Shown: piece after piece, positions 1-5,930 of the stretch
How positions within the stretch are numbered: position 1 is the first letter of the stretch
Layout of the letters: each line of letters begins with the position of its first letter
Source of the DNA: an uncultured Azospirillum sp.
Lineage (GTDB): Bacteria; Pseudomonadota; Alphaproteobacteria; Azospirillales; Azospirillaceae
NCBI RefSeq assembly: GCF_946480385.1
Contig: NZ_CAMLJP010000170.1
Location: 1 to 8,147 of the forward strand
Reading direction: 5' to 3'
DNA length: 8,147 nucleotides
Notes under the pieces: generated by a model
The model's database searches: none
What the model saw: the letters and a program-made list of their open reading frames with translations, nothing else
What the model was told of the DNA's origin: nothing
Made by a program: the position numbers and the translations under genes

Positions 1-39
1 GCTCCTCCGGCCCACCCTGACCGCAAAAGGGGCGCGGCA
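1..39 (+). other. Leader / possible end of upstream gene, with livH ribosome binding site
   Basis: This short left edge has no gene start. An AAGGGG ribosome binding site at 27-32 lies 7 nt before the livH ATG. Two reading frames entering from the left stop here: one at TGA 18-20, and one at TGA 41-43, which would overlap the livH start as ATGA. An upstream cistron could therefore end in either place, but too little of it is present to identify it. By family expectation it could be the missing LivJ-type binding protein or pxpA; that is a guess. Confidence 0.4.
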
Positions 40-906
40 ATGACCGCAGACATTCTCATCCAAGTGCTCGTCTCGGGCCTGCTGATCGGGCTGATCTATG
101 CCCTGGTTGCGGTGGGCTTGACGCTGATCTTCGGCGTGATGGACATCGTCAATTTCGCCCATGGCGAATTCCTGATGCTGGGCATGTATGCCAGCTTCTG
201 GGCCTTCGCCCTCTTCGCCATCGACCCCATCGTGGCACTTCCCCTGACCGCTCTGCTGCTGTTCGCGGTGGGCGTCATCGTCTACCAGACGGTGATCCGT
301 CGTATCCTGAAGGCGCCGATGCTGTCGCAGATCTTTGCGACCTTTGGCCTGATGATCCTGCTGCGCGGTCTGGCCCAGTTCTTCTGGAAGCCGGACCACC
401 GGCTGATCCCGCACAGCCTGGTCAGCGGCAACATCGCTCTTGGCCCCGTCCAGTTCGGCCTGCCGCAGTTCGTGGCAGCGCTGGGTGCGGTCGGCGTCAC
501 CGGCGCGCTGTGGATGTTCCTGCACCGCACCCGGCTCGGTACCGCGCTGGAGGCCACCGCCATCGACCGTGAGGCGGCGACCCTGATGGGCATCGACGGG
601 CAGAAGATGTTCGCCCTTGCCTGGGGTATCGGCGCCGCCTGCGCCGGTCTGGCCGGCGGGCTGATCGCCACCTTCTTCCCGATCTTCCCGGAGGTGGGGT
701 CGAACTTCATCCTGATCGCCTTCGTGGTGGTCGTGCTGGGCGGCTTCGGCAGCGTCACCGGCGCCTTCCTGGCCGGCATCATCGTCGGCCTGATCGAGGT
801 GCTGGGCGGCTTCCTGATCGGCCCGGAATACAAGACCGCCATCGTGCTGTCGCTGCTGCTGGTCGTGCTGCTGGTGCGTCCGCGCGGCCTGCTGGGGAAA
901 GCCTGA
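40..906 (+). CDS. livH: Branched-chain amino acid-type ABC transporter permease, LivH family
   Basis: This inner-membrane permease of a HAAT-family ABC importer would pair with LivM to form the substrate channel. It is 288 aa, a normal length for LivH, and almost wholly hydrophobic, with about eight membrane segments expected. Family marks visible are the NFAHGEF motif at residues 38-44 (preceded by a glycine-rich first helix), the cytoplasmic coupling loop around 171-185 (EATAIDREAATLMGI), a GGFGSVTGA stretch near the C-terminal third, and the closing RPRGLLGK. The start is supported by AAGGGG at 27-32, 7 nt upstream. Its TGA overlaps the livM ATG by one base, which implies translational coupling. 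The substrate cannot be read from the permease; the neighbouring pxpBC and ycsI genes suggest 5-oxoproline, D-glutamate or a similar compound rather than leucine (inference). Confidence 0.95.
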   Translation: MTADILIQVLVSGLLIGLIYALVAVGLTLIFGVMDIVNFAHGEFLMLGMYASFWAFALFAIDPIVALPLTALLLFAVGVIVYQTVIRRILKAPMLSQIFATFGLMILLRGLAQFFWKPDHRLIPHSLVSGNIALGPVQFGLPQFVAALGAVGVTGALWMFLHRTRLGTALEATAIDREAATLMGIDGQKMFALAWGIGAACAGLAGGLIATFFPIFPEVGSNFILIAFVVVVLGGFGSVTGAFLAGIIVGLIEVLGGFLIGPEYKTAIVLSLLLVVLLVRPRGLLGKA

Positions 907-1934
907 TGACGACCGGAACCAACTTCTCGCGCAAAGCAATGGGCACCGGCGCCCTGCTGGCGCTTGCCGCCGTGCTGCCGCTGGCGATCACCGAACCGTC
1001 GCAGCAGAATTTCCTGATCCTGATCCTGATGGGAGCCCAGATGGGTGTCGCCTGGAACATCGTCGGTGGTTATGCCGGTCAGGTCTCGCTCGGCCATGCG
1101 GTGTTCTACGGCATCGGTGCCTACACCTCGACCATGCTGCTGACGACGCTGGGGCTGACGCCCTGGATCGGCGCCCTGGCCGGCGGGCTGCTGGCCACCC
1201 TGTTCGCGCTGGTCATGGGCTGGCCCTGCTTCCGGCTGAAGGGGCATTATTTCGCCATGGCGACCATCGCGGTGGCGGAGATCATGCAGATCCTGGTCAC
1301 CAACAGCGACTTCCTGGAGGGCGCCGTCGGCCTCTACCTGCCGATGGATCGCAGCGGCTGGGGCTGGCTGATCTTCCTGTCCAAGCTGCCCTACTACTAC
1401 ATCATCCTCGGTCTGCTGGTGCTGACCATCCTGGTGTCCTGGGCGATCGAGCGCAGCCACATCGGCTATTATTTCCGCGCCATCAAGGACGAGCCGGAGG
1501 CTGCCCGCGCGCTCGGCGTCAGCCTGACCCGCTACAAGCTGATCGCGCTGTCGGTGTCGGCGTTCCTGACCGCGATGGGCGGTAGCTTCTACGCCCAGAA
1601 GGAGATGTTCATCGATCCGGGTTCCGTGTTTGCGACGACCATCTCGATCAAGATCGCGCTGATCGCCATCCTGGGCGGTGTGGGCCGGCTGACCGGTCCG
1701 GTGCTGGGCGCCGTCATCCTCATCACCATCGAGGAATACAGCCGCACCCTATTCGGCAGCACCGGCTCCGGCACCGACATGATCATCTACGCCGCCATGA
1801 TCATCCTGGTCGCCGTGTTTAGCCCGTCCGGCGTGCTGGGCCTGCTGGGCGACTTGCATCGCTGCCTGGGCCGCCACCTTCCGGGGGCGAAGCATGATGC
1901 GGTGAAGGCCGAGAAGATGGAGGTCCGCCCATGA
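906..1934 (+). CDS. livM: Branched-chain amino acid-type ABC transporter permease, LivM family
   Basis: This is the second inner-membrane permease of the importer, 342 aa. Family marks are GGYAGQVSLGHA at residues 54-65, followed by the FYGIGAY helix; FRLKGHYFAMATIAVAE in the first half; the coupling loop RAIKDEPEAARALGV starting at residue 191; and the late ILGGVGRLTGPVLGA segment. Hydrophobic segments run to about residue 317. A hydrophilic tail of about 25 residues rich in K, R, H and E follows, and looks like a cytoplasmic extension. The start ATG at 906 overlaps the livH stop (TGATG) with GGGGA at 894-898 ahead of it. The stop overlaps livG by ATGA at 1931-1934. These overlaps tie livH, livM and livG into one mRNA. 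Confidence 0.95.
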   Translation: MTTGTNFSRKAMGTGALLALAAVLPLAITEPSQQNFLILILMGAQMGVAWNIVGGYAGQVSLGHAVFYGIGAYTSTMLLTTLGLTPWIGALAGGLLATLFALVMGWPCFRLKGHYFAMATIAVAEIMQILVTNSDFLEGAVGLYLPMDRSGWGWLIFLSKLPYYYIILGLLVLTILVSWAIERSHIGYYFRAIKDEPEAARALGVSLTRYKLIALSVSAFLTAMGGSFYAQKEMFIDPGSVFATTISIKIALIAILGGVGRLTGPVLGAVILITIEEYSRTLFGSTGSGTDMIIYAAMIILVAVFSPSGVLGLLGDLHRCLGRHLPGAKHDAVKAEKMEVRP

Positions 1935-2650
1935 ACACCGCTCCCCTGCTTGCCGTGGACGGCCTGGGCAAGGCCTTCGACGGACTGATCGCCAACCGGG
2001 ACATCAGCTTCGTCGTCCATCATGGCGAGATCATCGGACTGATCGGCCCGAACGGTGCCGGCAAGACCACGCTGTTCAACTGCCTCGCCGGTTTCCACAC
2101 CCCCACCACCGGCCGCATCGCCTTCGAAGGGCACGACATCACCGGCTCGACGCCGGAGGCCGCGGCGGCGCTGGGGATCGCCCGCACCTTCCAGATCGTC
2201 CGCGTCTTCCAGTCGATGACCGCGCTGGAGAACGTGATGGTCGGCGCCATGCTGCGCAACAAGCGGGTGGCCGAAGCCCGCGACCGGGCGGAGGAGGAGT
2301 TGGCCTTCGTCGGCCTGTCGCATCGGGCGGACACCCCGGCGTCCGACCTGACGGTGTCGGAGCAGAAGCGGCTGGAGGTCGCCCGTGCGCTCGCCACCGA
2401 ACCCAAGCTGATCCTGCTGGACGAGGTGATGGCCGGCCTGAACCCGACCGAAGTACGCGAGGCCTCGGCCCTGGTCCACCGCATCCACCAGCGTGGCATC
2501 GCCAGCATCATCGTCGAACATGTGATGGAGGGCATCATGCCCATCGCCCACCGGATGCTTGTGCTGGATTATGGTGCCAAGATCGCCGACGGCACACCGG
2601 CCGAGATCGCTGAGAACCCGGCGGTGATCGCCGCCTATCTGGGGGAGTGA
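1931..2650 (+). CDS. livG: Branched-chain amino acid-type ABC transporter ATP-binding protein, LivG family
   Basis: This cytoplasmic ATPase subunit powers the LivHM channel. It is 239 aa, slightly short but within the range of LivG proteins. Walker A is GPNGAGKTT at residues 39-47, the Q-loop glutamine is Q88 (ARTFQ), Walker B is LILLDE at 160-165 and the switch histidine is H197 (IIVEH). The ABC signature is unusual: LTVSEQKR at about 140-147 replaces LSGGQ. The phrase [11 protein letters not shown] that follows is a mark of a recognised LivG-like subfamily, so I read the change as subfamily variation, not decay. GGAGG at 1919-1923 lies 7 nt before the start, and the gene overlaps livM by 4 nt. 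The next cistron starts 4 nt after its stop. Confidence 0.94.
   Translation: MNTAPLLAVDGLGKAFDGLIANRDISFVVHHGEIIGLIGPNGAGKTTLFNCLAGFHTPTTGRIAFEGHDITGSTPEAAAALGIARTFQIVRVFQSMTALENVMVGAMLRNKRVAEARDRAEEELAFVGLSHRADTPASDLTVSEQKRLEVARALATEPKLILLDEVMAGLNPTEVREASALVHRIHQRGIASIIVEHVMEGIMPIAHRMLVLDYGAKIADGTPAEIAENPAVIAAYLGE
2641..2647 (+). promoter_or_regulatory. Ribosome binding site deciding the livF start
   Basis: GGGGGAG inside the last codons of livG lies 7 nt before ATG 2655. It supports this start over the internal ATG at 2718 (Met22), which has only a weak, closely spaced GAGG before it. Confidence 0.6.
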
Positions 2651-2654
2651 GACG

Positions 2655-3422
2655 ATGCTCCAACCGACGCTGTCCGAACCCGTCCGCCCAGTGGTCGTCG
2701 CACCGGCGGGCGAGGCGATGCTGCAGGTCCGCAACATCCAATCCAGCTACCGCCGGGTTCCGGCCATCCGCGACATCAGCCTGACCTTGAACCGGGGCGA
2801 GATCGTCGCGCTGGTCGGCGGCAACGGCAACGGCAAGTCCACCACGCTGCGCGCCGTCGCCGGGCTGAACGCTCTCGATGGCGGGTCAGTCCTGCTGAAG
2901 GGCCAGGACATTTCATCCGTGCCCGCCCATGAGCGGGTGAAGCGCGGGCTGGTGCTGGTGCCGGAAGGCCGCCGCTTGTTCCCGCGGCTGACGGTGGAAC
3001 AGAACCTGATGCTGGGCGGCTTCACCACCAGCGATGCGGAGAAACGCGAGGAAACGCTCCAGTTCGCCTACGACACCTTCACCGTGCTGGGCGAGCGGCG
3101 GAAACAGCAGGCCGGCACCCTGTCCGGCGGCGAACAGCAGATGCTGGCGATGTGCCGCGGGCTGATGAGCCAGCCGGATCTGCTGATGCTGGACGAGCCA
3201 TCCTGGGGCGTCGCGCCCAAGCTGGTGACCCGCATCTTCGAGACCATCCAGCTGATCCGCCGGCGCGGCATCACGGTGCTGCTGGTCGAACAGAACGTCC
3301 ACCGCGCGCTGGAGATCGCCGACCGCGGCTATGTCATTCAGACCGGCCGCGTCGTGATGGAAGGCAGCGGCCAGGACCTGCTGGGCAACGACGAGGTGCG
3401 GCAGGCGTATCTGGGCATGTGA
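2655..3422 (+). CDS. livF: Branched-chain amino acid-type ABC transporter ATP-binding protein, LivF family
   Basis: This is the second ATPase subunit of the importer, predicted to dimerise with LivG. It is 255 aa, about 20 residues longer than typical LivF. The extra part is a Pro/Val-rich N-terminal stretch (residues 1-21) before the usual beginning at Met22 (MLQVRNI). Walker A is GGNGNGKST at 55-63, the characteristic LivF segment VPEGRRLFPRLTVEQNL is present, the signature LSGGEQQ is at 156-162 and Walker B LLMLDEP is at 176-182. The switch position carries Q (LLVEQN, Q213) in place of His, as is normal for LivF. SWGVAP at 183-188 replaces the common SLGLAP. It is the last gene of the tight liv cluster; 54 nt separate it from ycsI. 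Confidence 0.94.
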   Translation: MLQPTLSEPVRPVVVAPAGEAMLQVRNIQSSYRRVPAIRDISLTLNRGEIVALVGGNGNGKSTTLRAVAGLNALDGGSVLLKGQDISSVPAHERVKRGLVLVPEGRRLFPRLTVEQNLMLGGFTTSDAEKREETLQFAYDTFTVLGERRKQQAGTLSGGEQQMLAMCRGLMSQPDLLMLDEPSWGVAPKLVTRIFETIQLIRRRGITVLLVEQNVHRALEIADRGYVIQTGRVVMEGSGQDLLGNDEVRQAYLGM

Positions 3423-3476
3423 GCGCCATTCCGTCCACGACCGCCATCCCTCTCTACCCTTTTCCGGACCATCCCC

Positions 3477-4265
3477 ATGACCAGACCCTTCCTCACCGCC
3501 GCCGCCGAACGCCTGCGCATCCGCAGCGGCGCCGTCAGCGGCCAGACCGCCGGCCTCGCCCCCGGCCATGTCCAGGCCAATCTTGCCATCCTGCCGGCGG
3601 ATTGGGCCGGCGACTTCCTGCGCTTCTGCCAGGCGAACCCGCGGCCCTGCCCGCTGTTGGCGGTTTCGGAGGTCGGCGACCCGCGCTTGCCGACGCTGGG
3701 CCACGACATCGACATCCGCACCGACGTGCCGCGCTACCGCGTCTATCGCGACGGCGTGCTGATGGACGGGCCGACCGACATCACCGACCTTTGGCAGGAT
3801 GATTTCGTCGCCTTCCTGATCGGCTGCTCCTTCTCCTTCGAGGAGGCGCTGCTGGCCGACGGGTTGCCGGTGCGGCACATCGCGATGAACCGCAATGTGC
3901 CGATGTACGAGACCAACATCGCCTGCACGCCCGCCGGCCGGTTCCGCGGCAACATGGTGGTGTCGATGCGGCCGATGGTGCCGAAGGATGCCATCCGCGC
4001 CATCCAGATCACCTCGCGTTTTCCGTCGGTGCATGGCGCGCCGGTGCATTTCGGCGATCCGGCCGCCATCGGCATCCGTGACATTGCCGATCCCGAACAT
4101 GGCGAGGCGGTTCCCATCGAGCCCGGCGAAGTGCCGGTCTTCTGGGCCTGCGGGGTGACGCCACAGGTCGCGATCCGCAACGCCCGTCCGCCGATCGCCA
4201 TCACCCACAGCCCCGGCGCCATGCTGATCACCGACCTGCTGAACACGCACCTGTCGGTGCTCTGA
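3477..4265 (+). CDS. ycsI: YcsI/DUF1445 family putative hydro-lyase (D-glutamate cyclase-like)
   Basis: This 262 aa protein is a full-length member of the YcsI (UPF0317/DUF1445) family. The family is annotated as hydro-lyases; the related domain of human DGLUCY turns D-glutamate into 5-oxo-D-proline and water. Conserved blocks are all present: [13 protein letters not shown] (24-36), [12 protein letters not shown] (50-61), [12 protein letters not shown] (115-126), NVPMYETNI (140-148), [14 protein letters not shown] (178-191) and FWACGVTPQ (222-230). C117 and C225 sit in the most conserved blocks. There is no signal peptide, so it is cytoplasmic. It follows livF by 54 nt with no convincing Shine-Dalgarno sequence; the leader is pyrimidine-rich. 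Its place beside pxpB and pxpC mirrors the Bacillus ycsI-kipI-kipA locus and supports a role in 5-oxoproline/D-glutamate metabolism. Family assignment is firm; the exact reaction here is inferred. Confidence 0.92.
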   Translation: MTRPFLTAAAERLRIRSGAVSGQTAGLAPGHVQANLAILPADWAGDFLRFCQANPRPCPLLAVSEVGDPRLPTLGHDIDIRTDVPRYRVYRDGVLMDGPTDITDLWQDDFVAFLIGCSFSFEEALLADGLPVRHIAMNRNVPMYETNIACTPAGRFRGNMVVSMRPMVPKDAIRAIQITSRFPSVHGAPVHFGDPAAIGIRDIADPEHGEAVPIEPGEVPVFWACGVTPQVAIRNARPPIAITHSPGAMLITDLLNTHLSVL

Positions 4266-4352
4266 CCGCTCCGTCTTCCCCTTACAAATTCCAGCAACAC
4301 CGGCCGCTGCGCGGGCACTCCGCCTCGCGCGGCAACAGTGGAGGCTTGCCCG
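4266..4352 (+). other. 87-nt intergenic gap before the binding-protein gene
   Basis: This is the longest gap in the window. It contains a possible imperfect hairpin: GCCGCTGCG at 4303-4311 can pair with CGCGCGGC at 4326-4333, leaving one bulged T and a 14-nt loop. There is no T-run after it, so it is not a standard intrinsic terminator, and in GC-rich DNA it may be chance. I see no clear promoter boxes, although the patch CTTACAAATTCC near 4280 is less GC-rich than its surroundings. Confidence 0.3.
4340..4344 (+). promoter_or_regulatory. Ribosome binding site deciding the binding-protein start
   Basis: GGAGG lies 8 nt before ATG 4353. The in-frame GTG at 4338 overlaps this motif and has no ribosome binding site of its own, so ATG 4353 is the preferred start. 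The GTG would merely add five residues ahead of the signal peptide. Confidence 0.75.
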
Positions 4353-5120
4353 ATGCCGCGTCCGTTTCCCTCCCGCCTGCTGTCCACGTCCATTCTCGCC
4401 GCCGGCCTGCTGGCCGTTGCGGGACCGGCTTCGGCCGACCAACTGCGCATGGTGGCGCTCAGCTTTCCGCCGCTGATCTATGACGACGGCGGCAAGCCGG
4501 CCGGCATCGCCTATGACATCGTGACGGAGGCGATGAAGGCTTCCGGCCACAGCGTGTCGGTCGAGATCATGCCGTGGGCGCGTGCGCTCGACACCGTGCG
4601 CGAGGGCGGGGCGGACGCCATCTTCACCGCCTACAAGACGCCGGAGCGCGAGCAGTTCCTGACCTACTCCACCCAGGTGCTGGTGCCGCAGGTGGTGTCG
4701 CTGTTCGTCGCCAAGGACAGCCCGGTCAGCTTCGACGGCGACCTGTCCAAGCTGGCCGACCGCAAGTTCGGCGTGGTCAACCAGATCAGCTATGGCCCGA
4801 TCCTCGACGACGCGATCAAGACCGGCGTGCTGCCGGCGGTGGAGAAGTCGAACGACAGCGACACCAACGTGAAGAAGCTGGTGTCCGGCCGCTTCGATGT
4901 GATGCCCAGCAACCGCTATGTCGCGCAGTATTTCCTGAAGCAGGCGGGTGCCTTGGACAAGGTGAAGGAGCTGACCCCGGCGGTGCAGGAGATCCCGAGC
5001 TACATCGCCTTCACCAAGGCGCGCGACACCAGCAAGCTGCGTGACGACTTCGACAAGGGCGTCGCGGCGATGAAGGCCAGCGGCGCCTATCAGCAGATCC
5101 TGGACAAATACGCCCGCTAA
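4353..5120 (+). CDS. Periplasmic solute-binding protein, SBP_bac_3-like (amino acid type)
   Basis: This is a secreted 255 aa protein. A classic signal peptide spans residues 1-28: Arg at 3 and 8, a hydrophobic core of about 14-24, and cleavage after ASA before D29. There is no lipobox cysteine, so it should be a soluble periplasmic protein. The mature part has the two-lobe type II binding-protein pattern: an opening LRMVALSFPPLIYDD, then MPWARAL at 73-79, GGADAIFTAYKTPER around 85-99 (R99 may be the carboxylate-binding Arg), and a closing segment of the GAYQQILDKYAR type. It resembles polar amino acid binding proteins (PF00497), not the larger LivJ class that serves LivHMGF importers, and no matching permease lies beside it. 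It sits between ycsI (87 nt) and pxpB (42 nt). It may feed a transporter elsewhere or present ligand to the downstream chemoreceptor; both are guesses. Ligand unknown. Confidence 0.85.
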   Translation: MPRPFPSRLLSTSILAAGLLAVAGPASADQLRMVALSFPPLIYDDGGKPAGIAYDIVTEAMKASGHSVSVEIMPWARALDTVREGGADAIFTAYKTPEREQFLTYSTQVLVPQVVSLFVAKDSPVSFDGDLSKLADRKFGVVNQISYGPILDDAIKTGVLPAVEKSNDSDTNVKKLVSGRFDVMPSNRYVAQYFLKQAGALDKVKELTPAVQEIPSYIAFTKARDTSKLRDDFDKGVAAMKASGAYQQILDKYAR

Positions 5121-5162
5121 CCGCAGGGCGCTTTCCCTTCGACCAGATTCCGAGAAGCCGCC

Positions 5163-5930
5163 ATGAGCGTGACCACATCGTTTCCGGCCCCCGTTCTGCG
5201 GGCGGCCGGCGACAGCGCCCTGATCGTCGAGTTGGGCGACGGCATCGCCCAGAACCTGAACGCCGCCGTCCACCGGCTGGACCGCCGCATCGCCGACGCC
5301 GGCCTTCCCGGTATCGTGGAGACGGTACCGACATACCGCTCTCTCCTGGTGCAATTCGACCCGGCGGTGACGGCGGCGGAGCCGCTGGGGCAAGCGCTGC
5401 TGGGACTGGCGGCGGAGTTGACCCAGGCGGCGGCGGAACCGCAGCTGCGCTGGATCGTGCCGGTCTGTTTCGGCGGTGGCCATGGCGAGGATCTGGACGA
5501 GGTGGCGCGCCGGTCGGGATTGAGCGCGGAGGAGGTGGTGCGGCTGCACTGCACCGCCGACTACCGCGTCTATATGCTGGGCTTCTCTCCCGGCTTCGCC
5601 TATCTCGGCGGATTGCCGGAGCTGCTGCACCAGCCACGGCGCGAGAATCCGCGCATGGTCACCCCGGCGGGCAGCGTCATGCAGGGCGGGGCGCAGGCGG
5701 CGATCTCCCCCATCGCGATGCCCAGCGGCTGGCACCTGCTGGGCCGCACCCCGGCGCGAACCTTCGATCTTAAACGAGAGCCGCCCTTCCTGTTGGCGCC
5801 GGGCGACCGCATCCGCTTCACCGCGATCAGCGCCGCCGAGTTCGACCGTCTGGAGGGGATAAGCGGCTACCTGCCCGACTGCGAGACGGTGACCGCACCC
5901 ACCGCCCTGCTGCAGGGAGCCGCCGCATGA
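5163..5930 (+). CDS. pxpB: 5-oxoprolinase subunit PxpB (KipI / AHS1 family)
   Basis: This 255 aa protein belongs to the KipI/AHS1 family. With PxpA and PxpC, members form an ATP-dependent 5-oxoprolinase that opens 5-oxo-L-proline to L-glutamate in the cytoplasm. The N-terminal half (about 10-95) is the small domain (AGDSALIVELGDGI). The C-terminal cyclophilin-like part holds GFSPGFAYLGGLP at 140-152 and GWHLLGRTP at 189-197. The block at 167-183 reads TPAGSVMQGGAQAAISP, whereas most homologues have a VPAGSVGIGG.QTGIYP pattern, so it is divergent at a conserved site. It is longer than E. coli PxpB (about 218 aa). The start has GAGAAG at 5152-5157, 5 nt upstream. Its stop overlaps pxpC by ATGA. 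Older names (allophanate hydrolase subunit 1, KinA inhibitor) come from homology; the B. subtilis KipI role is not implied here. Confidence 0.92.
   Translation: MSVTTSFPAPVLRAAGDSALIVELGDGIAQNLNAAVHRLDRRIADAGLPGIVETVPTYRSLLVQFDPAVTAAEPLGQALLGLAAELTQAAAEPQLRWIVPVCFGGGHGEDLDEVARRSGLSAEEVVRLHCTADYRVYMLGFSPGFAYLGGLPELLHQPRRENPRMVTPAGSVMQGGAQAAISPIAMPSGWHLLGRTPARTFDLKREPPFLLAPGDRIRFTAISAAEFDRLEGISGYLPDCETVTAPTALLQGAAA
5914..5919 (+). promoter_or_regulatory. Ribosome binding site for pxpC inside the end of pxpB
   Basis: AGGGAG lies 7 nt before ATG 5927. Together with the 4-nt ATGA overlap it supports this start and coupled synthesis of the two subunits. Confidence 0.6.

Noticed and set aside
537..544. 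CGGTACCG palindrome, also at 5323-5330
   Set aside because: It is an 8-bp motif within coding sequence at two unrelated places, as expected by chance in GC-rich DNA.
282..1460. Long minus-strand open frame across livH and livM
   Set aside because: It has composition-driven sequence with no recognisable domain and is fully covered by two well-supported membrane protein genes on the other strand.
3152..3802. Overlapping + strand open frame across the end of livF and start of ycsI
   Set aside because: It is Arg/Pro-rich, with no family features, and lies out of frame with two genes that match their families throughout.
4303..4333. Possible terminator hairpin before the binding-protein gene
   Set aside because: The stem has a bulge and a 14-nt loop, and there is no T-run after it. 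Such pairings are expected by chance in this base composition.
4338..4352. GTG 4338 as the start of the binding protein
   Set aside because: It overlaps the GGAGG ribosome binding site and would leave that site unused; ATG 4353 has ideal spacing and gives a cleaner signal peptide.
2913..5735. A very long open frame (about 940 codons) on the minus strand
   Set aside because: It lies antisense to livF, ycsI, the binding-protein gene and pxpB, all recognised families. Its translation is low-complexity, rich in H, R, Q, G and A. Long antisense frames are a common artefact of high-GC codon use.
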